DNA from: Candidatus Borrarchaeum weybense
Lineage (GTDB): Archaea; Asgardarchaeota; Sifarchaeia; Borrarchaeales; Borrarchaeaceae
Length of the DNA: 64,000 nt
Assembly: GCA_019057385.1 (NCBI GenBank)
Contig: JAHQJS010000006.1
Span: 765,038-829,037 of the forward strand
Direction of reading: 5' to 3'
Position 1 is the stretch's first letter. Each line of letters starts with the position of its first letter. Shown in pieces: positions 53,408 through 60,694 of the stretch. A program made the translations under genes and the position numbers. The notes below the pieces were generated by a model. The model had not been told where the DNA came from and ran no database searches. It worked only from the letters and a program-made list of their open reading frames with translations.

Positions 53408-53875
53408 CTAGTCTATGAATATCTCACTGAAATTATTTCCTCCGAAGAAAGACTTCAAAATCTGTTTCGTATCATCCCATCCTTTATCCAAAAATAATGC
53501 ACCGATCACTGCCTCAATAGTATCTGCAATGACTTTTTGTAATCCGTCTTTCCGAACTCCTCTCATTTGAATTATTTCATCGATTTTTTTTAACATCCCA
53601 ATTTTTGCAAGAAACTCGTCTTTAACGAGGTCCTTTCGCATTTCTGTAAGACTACCTTTATCTTTTTCACTAAATTTCGTATAAAGCAGTTCAGCAATTA
53701 GAAGATCGAGGACTGCATCTCCAAGAAAGGCCAGACGTTCGTTATTTTTGTGATTATTTTTTGGACTACTTGAATGTGTTAATGCTAAATCGAATAAATC
53801 TAAATCATTAAACCGAAGATTGTTTTTCTGAAGCCAAGCGTTGAGTAATTCTTCTCTTAATTTCTCTAAATTCAA
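53408..53875 (-). CDS. RNase III catalytic-domain protein lacking dsRBD
   Basis: The 155-residue protein has the RNase III signature NERLAFLGDAVLDLLIAELL (catalytic Glu and Asp), TEMRKDLVKDEFLA and DTIEAVIGALFLDKG (catalytic Asp and Glu). The protein ends soon after, without a dsRNA-binding domain, so it resembles Mini-III-type enzymes. All four metal ligands appear present. TTG 53875 follows AAGGAGG at 7 nt. RNase III is uncommon in archaea; its substrate could be pre-rRNA or dsRNA. Lies between the glycosyltransferase and UbiA genes. Confidence 0.88.
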   Translation of the reverse strand: MNLEKLREELLNAWLQKNNLRFNDLDLFDLALTHSSSPKNNHKNNERLAFLGDAVLDLLIAELLYTKFSEKDKGSLTEMRKDLVKDEFLAKIGMLKKIDEIIQMRGVRKDGLQKVIADTIEAVIGALFLDKGWDDTKQILKSFFGGNNFSEIFID

Positions 53876-54021
53876 ATTCTTTCCTCCTTGTAAGATTTCT
53901 GGTAAGTAATATTAATTAAAGTCTAAAGATTTTCAGAAAACTTCATCAACATCAAGTTTTGAGTTATAGAAGTCCTTATAACAAATGAAGACTTTTCAAT
54001 TATAAATAGAGACTGATTTAA

Positions 54022-54891
54022 ATGCCTGAGATAATTTCAAAATTTTTGTCAATCATCGAAACAAGCAGACCGATTATTTGGCTTTTTGCAGTTGGAACGG
54101 CATTTTGTGGAATGCTCATGGCATTGAAAAGCATTCCACCTGTCTTTGAGTTTCTGCTAATGTGCATAGCGATGATTTCTGCAACTTTTTCTGCTAATCT
54201 GGTTAATGCTGCAACTGATGTCGAAGTTGACAAAATTAATAAGCCTAATCGACCGCTTCCTGAAGGCCGAGTAACTGTTCATGAGGCTTTTATGATAGGA
54301 ATCTTTTGTCTAATATTAACTTTAATTATCTCTTTTCTATTTGGAATTGTACCTTTCCTAATTGCTATAGTCGGTCTAACTTTTGCTGTAATTTATTCTG
54401 TTCCACCAATTGCCCTGAAGGAGCGGGGAATTCTAGCTAATATTGCACTGGCATTCAGCTACAGTACACTCATTTTCCTTTGGGGCTGGGCAATAGTTGC
54501 GCCGCTTATCTTAGAATTAACTGTTATCATAATATTGATCTTTCTGCTTATTCAGATCACTGGCGCAAACATAATAAAAGATTTAGTAGACTTTGAAGGT
54601 GATCTTATAAGTAGACGAACGGTTCCAGGTCAATTGGGATTGAAAAAGACAATAATAGTTATTGCACCATTTATGGTAGGGCTTTATTTTCTTATTCCTG
54701 TATTATGGTTGTTCAAAGTTTTTTCATGGCATTATTTACCGATTTCCTTAATGTCGCTATGGGGTATCGCTATAATAGTTTTTTTGTATAAGAACCCATC
54801 AAAGGATCGGCGAATTAAAGCCTTTCTCCACGCTTTTTTCATGTCTTTGTTATCCGAGTTTTTATTTGCTGGTGTCTATGTCCTAAGCTAA
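54022..54891 (+). CDS. UbiA-family prenyltransferase
   Basis: The 289-residue polytopic protein has the two Asp-rich motifs of UbiA enzymes: NAATDVEVDKINKPNRP (N-x3-D-x3-D) and DLVDFEGDLISRRTVPG (D-x3-D). Eight to nine transmembrane segments are predictable by eye. In archaea the closest role is digeranylgeranylglyceryl phosphate synthase, which makes the second ether bond of membrane lipids; heme or quinone prenylation cannot be excluded. ATG 54022, near-leaderless. Confidence 0.87.
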   Translation: MPEIISKFLSIIETSRPIIWLFAVGTAFCGMLMALKSIPPVFEFLLMCIAMISATFSANLVNAATDVEVDKINKPNRPLPEGRVTVHEAFMIGIFCLILTLIISFLFGIVPFLIAIVGLTFAVIYSVPPIALKERGILANIALAFSYSTLIFLWGWAIVAPLILELTVIIILIFLLIQITGANIIKDLVDFEGDLISRRTVPGQLGLKKTIIVIAPFMVGLYFLIPVLWLFKVFSWHYLPISLMSLWGIAIIVFLYKNPSKDRRIKAFLHAFFMSLLSEFLFAGVYVLS

Positions 54892-55039
54892 GGTTTTTCT
54901 TAAAATAAAGTCTAAGAAAGTCTGAACTCAAAGCTAGTTTAGAAAAATGTTAACTAACTTCCGATGCAAATTGAAGGTCCGCAATACTTGTATCTTTTGA
55001 TCTACTAACTTTAATTGAATGGCTAGGTCCTTCATAGAA

Positions 55040-56080
55040 TCACCCCAAGGAGACTCCCCTGTTTACCGAGGAGAGGAATTGCGTTCTAAAGGATATCTTT
55101 GTGAGGATGTGACAATCTTCTTTTTTACCGCTTTGTGTAAGTCTTTTTCCAGTTCTTACACAATGTAAACTTAACCGATTGTTCAGATTTCCGCCCACAT
55201 AACATAAACCATGCTTTTTGTGGCATATTAAGGTGCCGCGTTTTAGCCCTAATGAGATTGCCCCGCCGTACCTCTTTCGTATGCCGCCTTGTGAAAACTG
55301 CAGCCGGTGTAACTGTCATCGGTGAAATCGTATCGGTTCTACATAATAGAGGCCGGTTGTAGAAGGATTTTTCGCCCCTGTTATGGCGGCGGCCATTACC
55401 CAAGCATCTACACAATGCGTTTCAAACGCCACCTTTGATTTGTTTGGTGATTTCTTCAGTCCAAAGGCCTCCCGTAATTGTTTGGTTTCGTGGCCTTGCA
55501 TGGTGATGAGGATGAGCCCTAGTTTTTCTAGTTCTGCATAAAAATAGTGTTTACCAACTTCCAGCGGACTGAAATTGCGATTCCAGCCTCGCTGATTTTT
55601 CCGTGTTGTTGCCTTGACATCCTCGCTCACTGCGTATTGTAAGGGCAGGATTTTACACAACTGACGGACAAGTCGCAACTTTGCGTCCCATCTCGCCTTT
55701 GTTGAGGGTGGTAAAAACGTTTTATTATTCCGCCTGTTCTTCTTAGATTTTCTTCGGCGGTTTTTTCTATATCTTCGTACTCTACGCATAATTTTACGCT
55801 GTGCTACTGCCTTTTTTACCCAGTCCACCGCTTTTGACATCAGGTTAAGCACCGTGTCCTCTATTCCGACGACTGAAAACCCCTCGAATTTCGTGCCGGG
55901 ATCTATACCTATTGCTAGTGGCTGTGTGACGGGATGGTTGGGATCGAACTCTAATTGGAGGTAAAATATGCCCAATTTATTACGTTTCTTAATGGCTTTT
56001 CTTTGTTCGAGAAGTTTCCTCGCCTTTGTCGGTCTGCACGGCATTAGTGGTATTCCGCTTTTGCTAACGACAGGAATTCT
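55040..56080 (-). pseudogene. isrB: isrB (RuvC-only IscB relative), degraded
   Basis: Read from about 56080 it gives RIPVVSKSGIPLMPCRP (PLMP domain), RuvC-I IGIDPGTKFEG, an Arg/Lys-rich bridge, RuvC-II AVSEDVKATTR and RuvC-III ETHCVDAW (His, Asp). There is no HNH insertion, hence IsrB, and ~345 residues fit. An in-frame TGA replaces a codon after EPIRFHR at about 55316-55318; homology continues (QLHRLQFSQGGIRKRYGG and KRLTQSGK) to a stop at 55040. No ATG, GTG or TTG precedes the PLMP motif in frame; the first is ATG 56044, inside it. So the gene is probably inactive, or read through and started from a non-canonical codon. Confidence 0.8.
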
Positions 56081-56321
56081 ACCGATTGCGGTCTCCCTGC
56101 CCGAGTCGAGTATCCCTTCGCCAATGCCAAGTAGGCTTAGCCTCTTGAGATGAGAGACATGACATTCAGTGGTTCTGTCGAAGAGGAGGGGACTAGGGAG
56201 GCATCCCCGACATTCTTGTAGCCCACAAGGCGTAGTTCTTGAAGTATTTCTTCTGAACTTAGGCTAGTCAAGACTTGTATTGCTACCACCATCACAAGCC
56301 CCGTCCTTCAGGGCGGGGTTC
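56081..56321 (-). ncRNA. omega-RNA-like region of the IsrB element
   Basis: The ~240-nt block upstream of isrB contains TTGACTAGCCTAAG and GGGATGCCTCCCTAGTCCCC. These match TTGATTAGCCTAAG and GGGATGCTTCTCTAGTCCC of the iscB-linked RNAs, the shared core of this RNA class. The rest diverges. The guide would be the flank ending ACATACACAAACAGGTCAA, part of a rad50-like fragment. Confidence 0.65.
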
Positions 56322-56327
56322 TTGACC

Positions 56328-56363
56328 TGTTTGTGTATGTGTGATAAGAAAGATCTGATTGAA
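56328..56363 (-). pseudogene. fragment of rad50 3' coding sequence
   Basis: The 36 bp here match rad50 56684-56719 at 33 of 36 positions, 21 of them in an unbroken run, and read FNQIFLITHTQT against FDQIFLITHTQT. Two of the three differences are synonymous third-position changes. The sequence continues into GTCAA, then the IsrB element. It looks like a remnant of a diverged rad50 copy cut by the element. Nothing coding is seen between it and the rad50 stop at 56606. Confidence 0.7.
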
Positions 56364-56605
56364 CTAACATAGAGCAAAATATCATTAAGAATTCCACAGT
56401 CCTGTTGTCTTAAAAATTTTTGTTGATAAAGCATTCTTTTAAAAGGAATATACTTCCTTTGACCCTACATAGTCTATTTTCGCTTAAGGTCAAAGGCAAA
56501 AACTTAGTGAAATACAAATGAATATGCGCCTACAATTGTGCTTAGATTAAAATCAGAAAGTGTTTTATCCCTTTACATTTCAATTCTCTATGTGCTAAGA
56601 TCTTC

Positions 56606-59167
56606 TTAATTTGTAAGTTGAAGATCAACTATGCTTCTATCTGTTCCTCTAGTAACCGTGATTGTGTGGCCAGTGTCTTTAATTGTTTGTGTATGTGTGA
56701 TAAGGAAGATTTGATCGAAGGATTTATTATTCATCAATGCGCTTAATACGCCTTCTCTTCTTTCCGTGTCTAAACTTCCAAGAGGTTCATCTAAAATGAT
56801 TGTTTTAAAATAGATAGGATGTAAACCAGATGAACGAAATGGACGTATATGCCCCATCAATTCTGAGATACCCATTCGTAATGCTAATCCGAGTGCAGCC
56901 TTATCACCACCACTAAGCATGTCTTTATCTTTTTCAAGTCCGTCGACCAAATCGGTAAGTGTTATTGATACACCGTGAGTCTTCCCATGCTTAGTAATCA
57001 AGATCTCATTCATCTTATATTGTCCGTAAGTAAATTGCTGCAGATATTTCGAAACGACACTACGTAATGATTTGAAAAGTTTGTTTTGAATAACTTCTTG
57101 AGAGATAAATTGCTCTAAATATGGTTTAATTAGCACATCATGATGCTTAATAGTTGATTCTTCTTGTCGTATTCGTTTTTCAATGTCGTCTAATTTATTT
57201 ATTTCATCCAATAGTTTATTTAAGCGAATAGTTTCTTCATTAATGTCTTTTTTAAGAGAATTGTATTGGTTAAGTTTCTCTTTCTTTTCTTGAAATAAAA
57301 CTTGAATAGCAGTAATCATATCTTGCAACTTTGTAGCTTTAAATCTCTCTAGTAATCCATTAATGGTATCAACACTTAATTTATTCAAAAGATCCTGTTT
57401 CTGGCTTTCATTTTTTATTTTTTCATTTACTATAATTTCCTGTTCCTGCAAAAGTTTCTGAATTCGATCCTCTTTTTCTTGTATCTTTAATGTTAATCTA
57501 CCGATGTCTGTATTAAATTCTTCCAAACGATCCTTTTTTGATGTAAATTCATTTTTAATGCGTCCAATACTCTCGCTAAGTTCACTTATGTCGCTAATAT
57601 TATATTTAGTTAATAAATCCTCATAAGATGAGACTTCAAATGACTTTAAAAGTCGAGAAACTTCAGTTTCAAGATCTGATAAATTATGGTCTATTTGTTG
57701 GGTTCGTGTTAAACAGTGTGAAATGTTTTCAAGTTTTGAAGAATTCTGTCTAATAATCTCTAAGTTCTCTTTCATGGCACGCATTGAAGTTTCATTTTCT
57801 TGTACAAGTTTTACTAATCGATTGATTTCGTTAGTATAATTCAAGATATCTTTTTCGATTCTCTGAACAACTTCATCCAATTCTTCTTCATCATGGAATG
57901 GAGTGAAACAAGTAGGACAGTCTCCCTTTTCTTTAAGTAATTCTATATTAGATTTTAAACTGGAAATCACACCTCTTTTAGTATTTATTGTTCCCAAGAG
58001 ATCCTTTATCTTTTGTTCGATTTCTGTGAGTGATTTCTGTGCCGTCTCTTCATTATTTTGGAGCGTTTCTCTTTGTATTTTTTCATATTCTATTCTCTGT
58101 TCTAAGGTTTGAGGAAAATCAAAACCAGAACTCGATTTGATAAACTCATCGTCCAGACTTTTAATTTGCTCTGTCAGATTTAGTCGCTTGCTAATCAAAT
58201 TTATCAAAGCAGTAACGCTTTCCAGTGTTGGTAGACTCTTAATCTTTTTTTCAAGAGTTTGAAATTCTTTTTCTTCTTTAGAAAGAGTGTGTTTCTCCTT
58301 TTCTAATTCATTACGATCGTCTTTTAGAATATCATTGAGTATGGAGATTTCTTTTGAGTAACCTTCAACTTGATTTGATGCATTTTTAATTTGCTCGTTT
58401 AATGTTTCTATATTTTGGATATCTTCAATTGTTGGATACTTAACAAGTTTATCATCTAAATGCTGAATAACTTGCTCTAAATTCAATTTATCTTCATTTA
58501 ATTTTTCAATATCCTTTTTAAGTTCAGGTAACAATTCCATTTTTCCTTCAATTCTACTTTTTTCACTCATTAAATCTTGTTGCAGAGTAATATGTTCTTC
58601 TCTCATTTCTTTTAGTTCTTCTTTGATAAGATCAAATTGATCAAGTTGAAATAGTTCTTGAATTTTATTACGAAGTTCTGAGCCGCTTACATTTGCTAGA
58701 TAGTCAATTTCACCTTGACGAACAAAAAATGTGCTGTCCAGTTGTTTCCCATCGCAGTTCATAACAGATTCTAACTTCTTACAAACTGCTTTAGAACCTG
58801 AAATCGGATTGATTAATTGATTTTTCTGATTGTAATCATATATCGTTGCTATTGTCGGTTTGCCACGTGTTTTTTCACGTTTAATTCTATATCTTGCATT
58901 CCCTACTTGAACATCCAATTGTACTTTGCATTTTGCTGCATCTTTTTTAATTAATCGATCTTTTAACTCGTCAATTACTCCACAATCCCTCTTTGATCCC
59001 CACAATCCCCACAAAATCGCTTCGATAAGGCTAGATTTTCCAGATGAATTTCGACCTCTTATTGTGTATAGACCATTTGGCAATTCTGATACATTTGCCG
59101 TTTTGTCTGGTAATTCTAACCTTGAAAATGGTTTAAAATTTTCTACTACAATCGATGAGATCTTCAT
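56606..59167 (-). CDS. rad50: Rad50 SMC-like ATPase
   Basis: This 853-residue DNA repair ATPase of the Mre11-Rad50 complex tethers and processes DNA ends. Walker A is GRNSSGKSS (38-46). Long coiled coils flank a zinc-hook CPTC (Cys417 and Cys420). The ABC signature is MLSGGDKAALG, Walker B is IILDEPLGSLD, and the His switch is LITHTQ. The length is slightly short for archaeal Rad50. The start at ATG 59167 lies just ~15-20 bp from the right end of IscB copy 3, which has split the operon. It was probably preceded directly by mre11. Confidence 0.95.
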   Translation of the reverse strand: MKISSIVVENFKPFSRLELPDKTANVSELPNGLYTIRGRNSSGKSSLIEAILWGLWGSKRDCGVIDELKDRLIKKDAAKCKVQLDVQVGNARYRIKREKTRGKPTIATIYDYNQKNQLINPISGSKAVCKKLESVMNCDGKQLDSTFFVRQGEIDYLANVSGSELRNKIQELFQLDQFDLIKEELKEMREEHITLQQDLMSEKSRIEGKMELLPELKKDIEKLNEDKLNLEQVIQHLDDKLVKYPTIEDIQNIETLNEQIKNASNQVEGYSKEISILNDILKDDRNELEKEKHTLSKEEKEFQTLEKKIKSLPTLESVTALINLISKRLNLTEQIKSLDDEFIKSSSGFDFPQTLEQRIEYEKIQRETLQNNEETAQKSLTEIEQKIKDLLGTINTKRGVISSLKSNIELLKEKGDCPTCFTPFHDEEELDEVVQRIEKDILNYTNEINRLVKLVQENETSMRAMKENLEIIRQNSSKLENISHCLTRTQQIDHNLSDLETEVSRLLKSFEVSSYEDLLTKYNISDISELSESIGRIKNEFTSKKDRLEEFNTDIGRLTLKIQEKEDRIQKLLQEQEIIVNEKIKNESQKQDLLNKLSVDTINGLLERFKATKLQDMITAIQVLFQEKKEKLNQYNSLKKDINEETIRLNKLLDEINKLDDIEKRIRQEESTIKHHDVLIKPYLEQFISQEVIQNKLFKSLRSVVSKYLQQFTYGQYKMNEILITKHGKTHGVSITLTDLVDGLEKDKDMLSGGDKAALGLALRMGISELMGHIRPFRSSGLHPIYFKTIILDEPLGSLDTERREGVLSALMNNKSFDQIFLITHTQTIKDTGHTITVTRGTDRSIVDLQLTN

Positions 59168-59224
59168 TAAGATCGCCTCTGGAGCCTCTTTCCTTTTAAG
59201 CTGGAGAGGAAAGAGGTGCAGAAA

Positions 59225-60427
59225 CTAACATAACGTGAATAATAACCCTTTTCCATATTTTACCAACTTAACGTTTTTAATTGCAATACTTGGATTTTTC
59301 CCTTTAGGATTTTCTAACACAACGCGCTTTCCAAGACAATGAACTCCTTTTACTCTATAGATTTTATTGTTATATTTTACAAGGTCATACGGTTGTAATT
59401 TGTATATCTGTCTCCTAATTGATGGCTTAAACCCTTTTCTATTCTTCTGTAGCGAACGATTATTTCTTCTGATTTGCTTGACCTTATACCGTCGGCAGCG
59501 TTCTTGATTGCTTCCACCAGCAATGACAAACGCATCGCTAACATGCGACTTTTCTAGCCCTAGTTTGGTACGCTGATATTTAGTAACGTATCCGTAGGTA
59601 TGCTCTGCCCCTAACTGCTCAACTATCCTCCAACGGAAAATATTCAAACATGTAGGTGCTTTAAGTGGTTGATTTGCCTGGTGCTGGATGGTAGAATAGC
59701 CAAACTCCTCAGCGGTCTGATTTCCCTTCTTTACATTACAAGTTCTACATGAGATTGTCAAATTAGACACTCGATCTGACCCACCTCTGCTTTTAGGAAT
59801 AATATGCTCGACTTCTAAAGGGATATCCTTTTTACCACAATAAGCACATGTTCGCCCCCACTTGTCTAACAGGTATTCCTTGACTTCGTAACCCTGAAGT
59901 TCACCCTGCTGATATGCTATGCCTGTAATTTCTGGCTGCTGCATTTTTTGAGTGTCGAAATTGGCTACTTCTACCCTTTTGTAGGTTATCGGTAGTATTG
60001 TTTCAAGCTTCGCAACTAATCTAATATGTGAATCTAATCTATGTTGATTACTAGGTGCTAACCATCCTTTAGGTCTTGTTCGGTTATTAAATCGAGGTGA
60101 TCTATACCCTAATCTTCTTCTACGGGCTTTGCGATACATCCGTCGTTCTTCTAGTTTTTGAGGCATATCTTTCCGAAGTGTTACTGTCCCACTTATGAGC
60201 TCTAACTTGTCGTTTTTGGCACTAAAACCGATGTTCGTATATCCGAGGTCCACTCCAAGTGTAATCGGTTGCCTAGTTTCTCCGGTGGAATAGTTCAACT
60301 GAATGGTAAAAGGGCATCTCTGAACAACGTGTGCCTTGCCGTCTCGTAGTAATTTCTTTCCTTTGGGTTGTGTAGTAGGCATGAGAGGTTGCCCTCTCAT
60401 GTTCAACACATAGATAGGTACTCTCAA
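59225..60427 (-). CDS. iscB: IscB RNA-guided nuclease, copy 3
   Basis: A complete 400-residue IscB. PLMP at residues 14-17, RuvC-I Asp60 (GVDLGYTNIG), bridge helix with many Arg and Lys (84-103), RuvC-II Glu153 (VEVANFD), HNH with Cys194, Cys197, His208 (EVEHIIPKS), Asn222, Cys227 and Cys230, and RuvC-III His295 and Asp298 (SHVSDAF). Nothing catalytic is missing. It is closer to copy 1 in the C-terminus and to copy 2 in parts of the N-terminus. TTG 60427 after AGGAGGAG. It is inserted in the Mre11-Rad50 operon, whose product repairs DNA breaks. Confidence 0.92.
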   Translation of the reverse strand: MRVPIYVLNMRGQPLMPTTQPKGKKLLRDGKAHVVQRCPFTIQLNYSTGETRQPITLGVDLGYTNIGFSAKNDKLELISGTVTLRKDMPQKLEERRMYRKARRRRLGYRSPRFNNRTRPKGWLAPSNQHRLDSHIRLVAKLETILPITYKRVEVANFDTQKMQQPEITGIAYQQGELQGYEVKEYLLDKWGRTCAYCGKKDIPLEVEHIIPKSRGGSDRVSNLTISCRTCNVKKGNQTAEEFGYSTIQHQANQPLKAPTCLNIFRWRIVEQLGAEHTYGYVTKYQRTKLGLEKSHVSDAFVIAGGSNQERCRRYKVKQIRRNNRSLQKNRKGFKPSIRRQIYKLQPYDLVKYNNKIYRVKGVHCLGKRVVLENPKGKNPSIAIKNVKLVKYGKGLLFTLC

Positions 60428-60694
60428 GTCCTATCTCCTCCTTTAAATTGCTTTAAAGTCGGTTGGTTCTCTTCGCCAAGGTTATCAGTCAGTACTCTAC
60501 GATGATCACTGAGAGTTTCCTCTCTGTTTAAACCACCGTTTACAGAGCAAGGGACTAGAGAAGCATCCCGTGGTGTGTTCTTTAACTCTCCTGATAACAT
60601 AGATATCGTCATAAACTATATGACCTCTCTTAGGCTAATCAACTAATTGCTCTTACTCCTCACGGAATAAGCCCCTACCTTTTGGGTGGGGTAT
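60428..60694 (-). ncRNA. omega-RNA of IscB copy 3
   Basis: The ~267-nt block is nearly identical to that of copy 1 through its core, with GATTAGCCTAAG, GTTATCAG/CTGATAAC, GGGATG...AGTCCC and CTCTGT...ACAGAG. The hairpin before the ribosome site, CTTTAAAGCAATTTAAAG, differs in sequence but not in pairing from copy 2. The predicted guide derives from the end of mre11 (last bases GAGGAAGCGTCAA). Confidence 0.8.

Larger units (their letters stand above)
55040..56321 (-). mobile_element. IsrB-type OMEGA element (decayed)
   Basis: On the minus strand the element begins after GTCAA (56326-56322) and the left hairpin CCCCGCCCTGAAGGACGGGG. Then come an RNA block with CTAGCCTAAG and GGGATG...AGTCCC, an isrB-like frame, and a right hairpin with arms CTCTCCTC and GGGGAG near 55051-55075. 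It shares its layout and target motif with the IscB elements. No Y1 transposase is present. The right boundary is approximate. Confidence 0.8.
59180..60694 (-). mobile_element. IscB OMEGA element inserted between mre11 and rad50
   Basis: On the minus strand the element starts after GTCAA (60699-60695), within the last mre11 codons. Left hairpin: ACCCCACCCAAAAGGTAGGG. The guide-RNA block, iscB and a right hairpin with arms CCTCTTTCC and GGAAAGAGG (59187-59219) follow. Joining the flanks at GTCAA gives an mre11 end whose TAA overlaps the rad50 ATG, typical of operons. Right boundary about 59176-59186. Confidence 0.85.

Noticed and set aside
22724..55318. TGA recoding as an explanation for the two in-frame TGA codons
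   Set aside because: Many ordinary genes here end in TGA and homologous intact copies use sense codons at these positions; no selenocysteine-type context is seen.
55125..55415. Separate 96-residue gene at the end of the IsrB element
   Set aside because: It is a different frame overlapping the IsrB C-terminal homology; the true homology continues in the isrB frame beyond a TGA.
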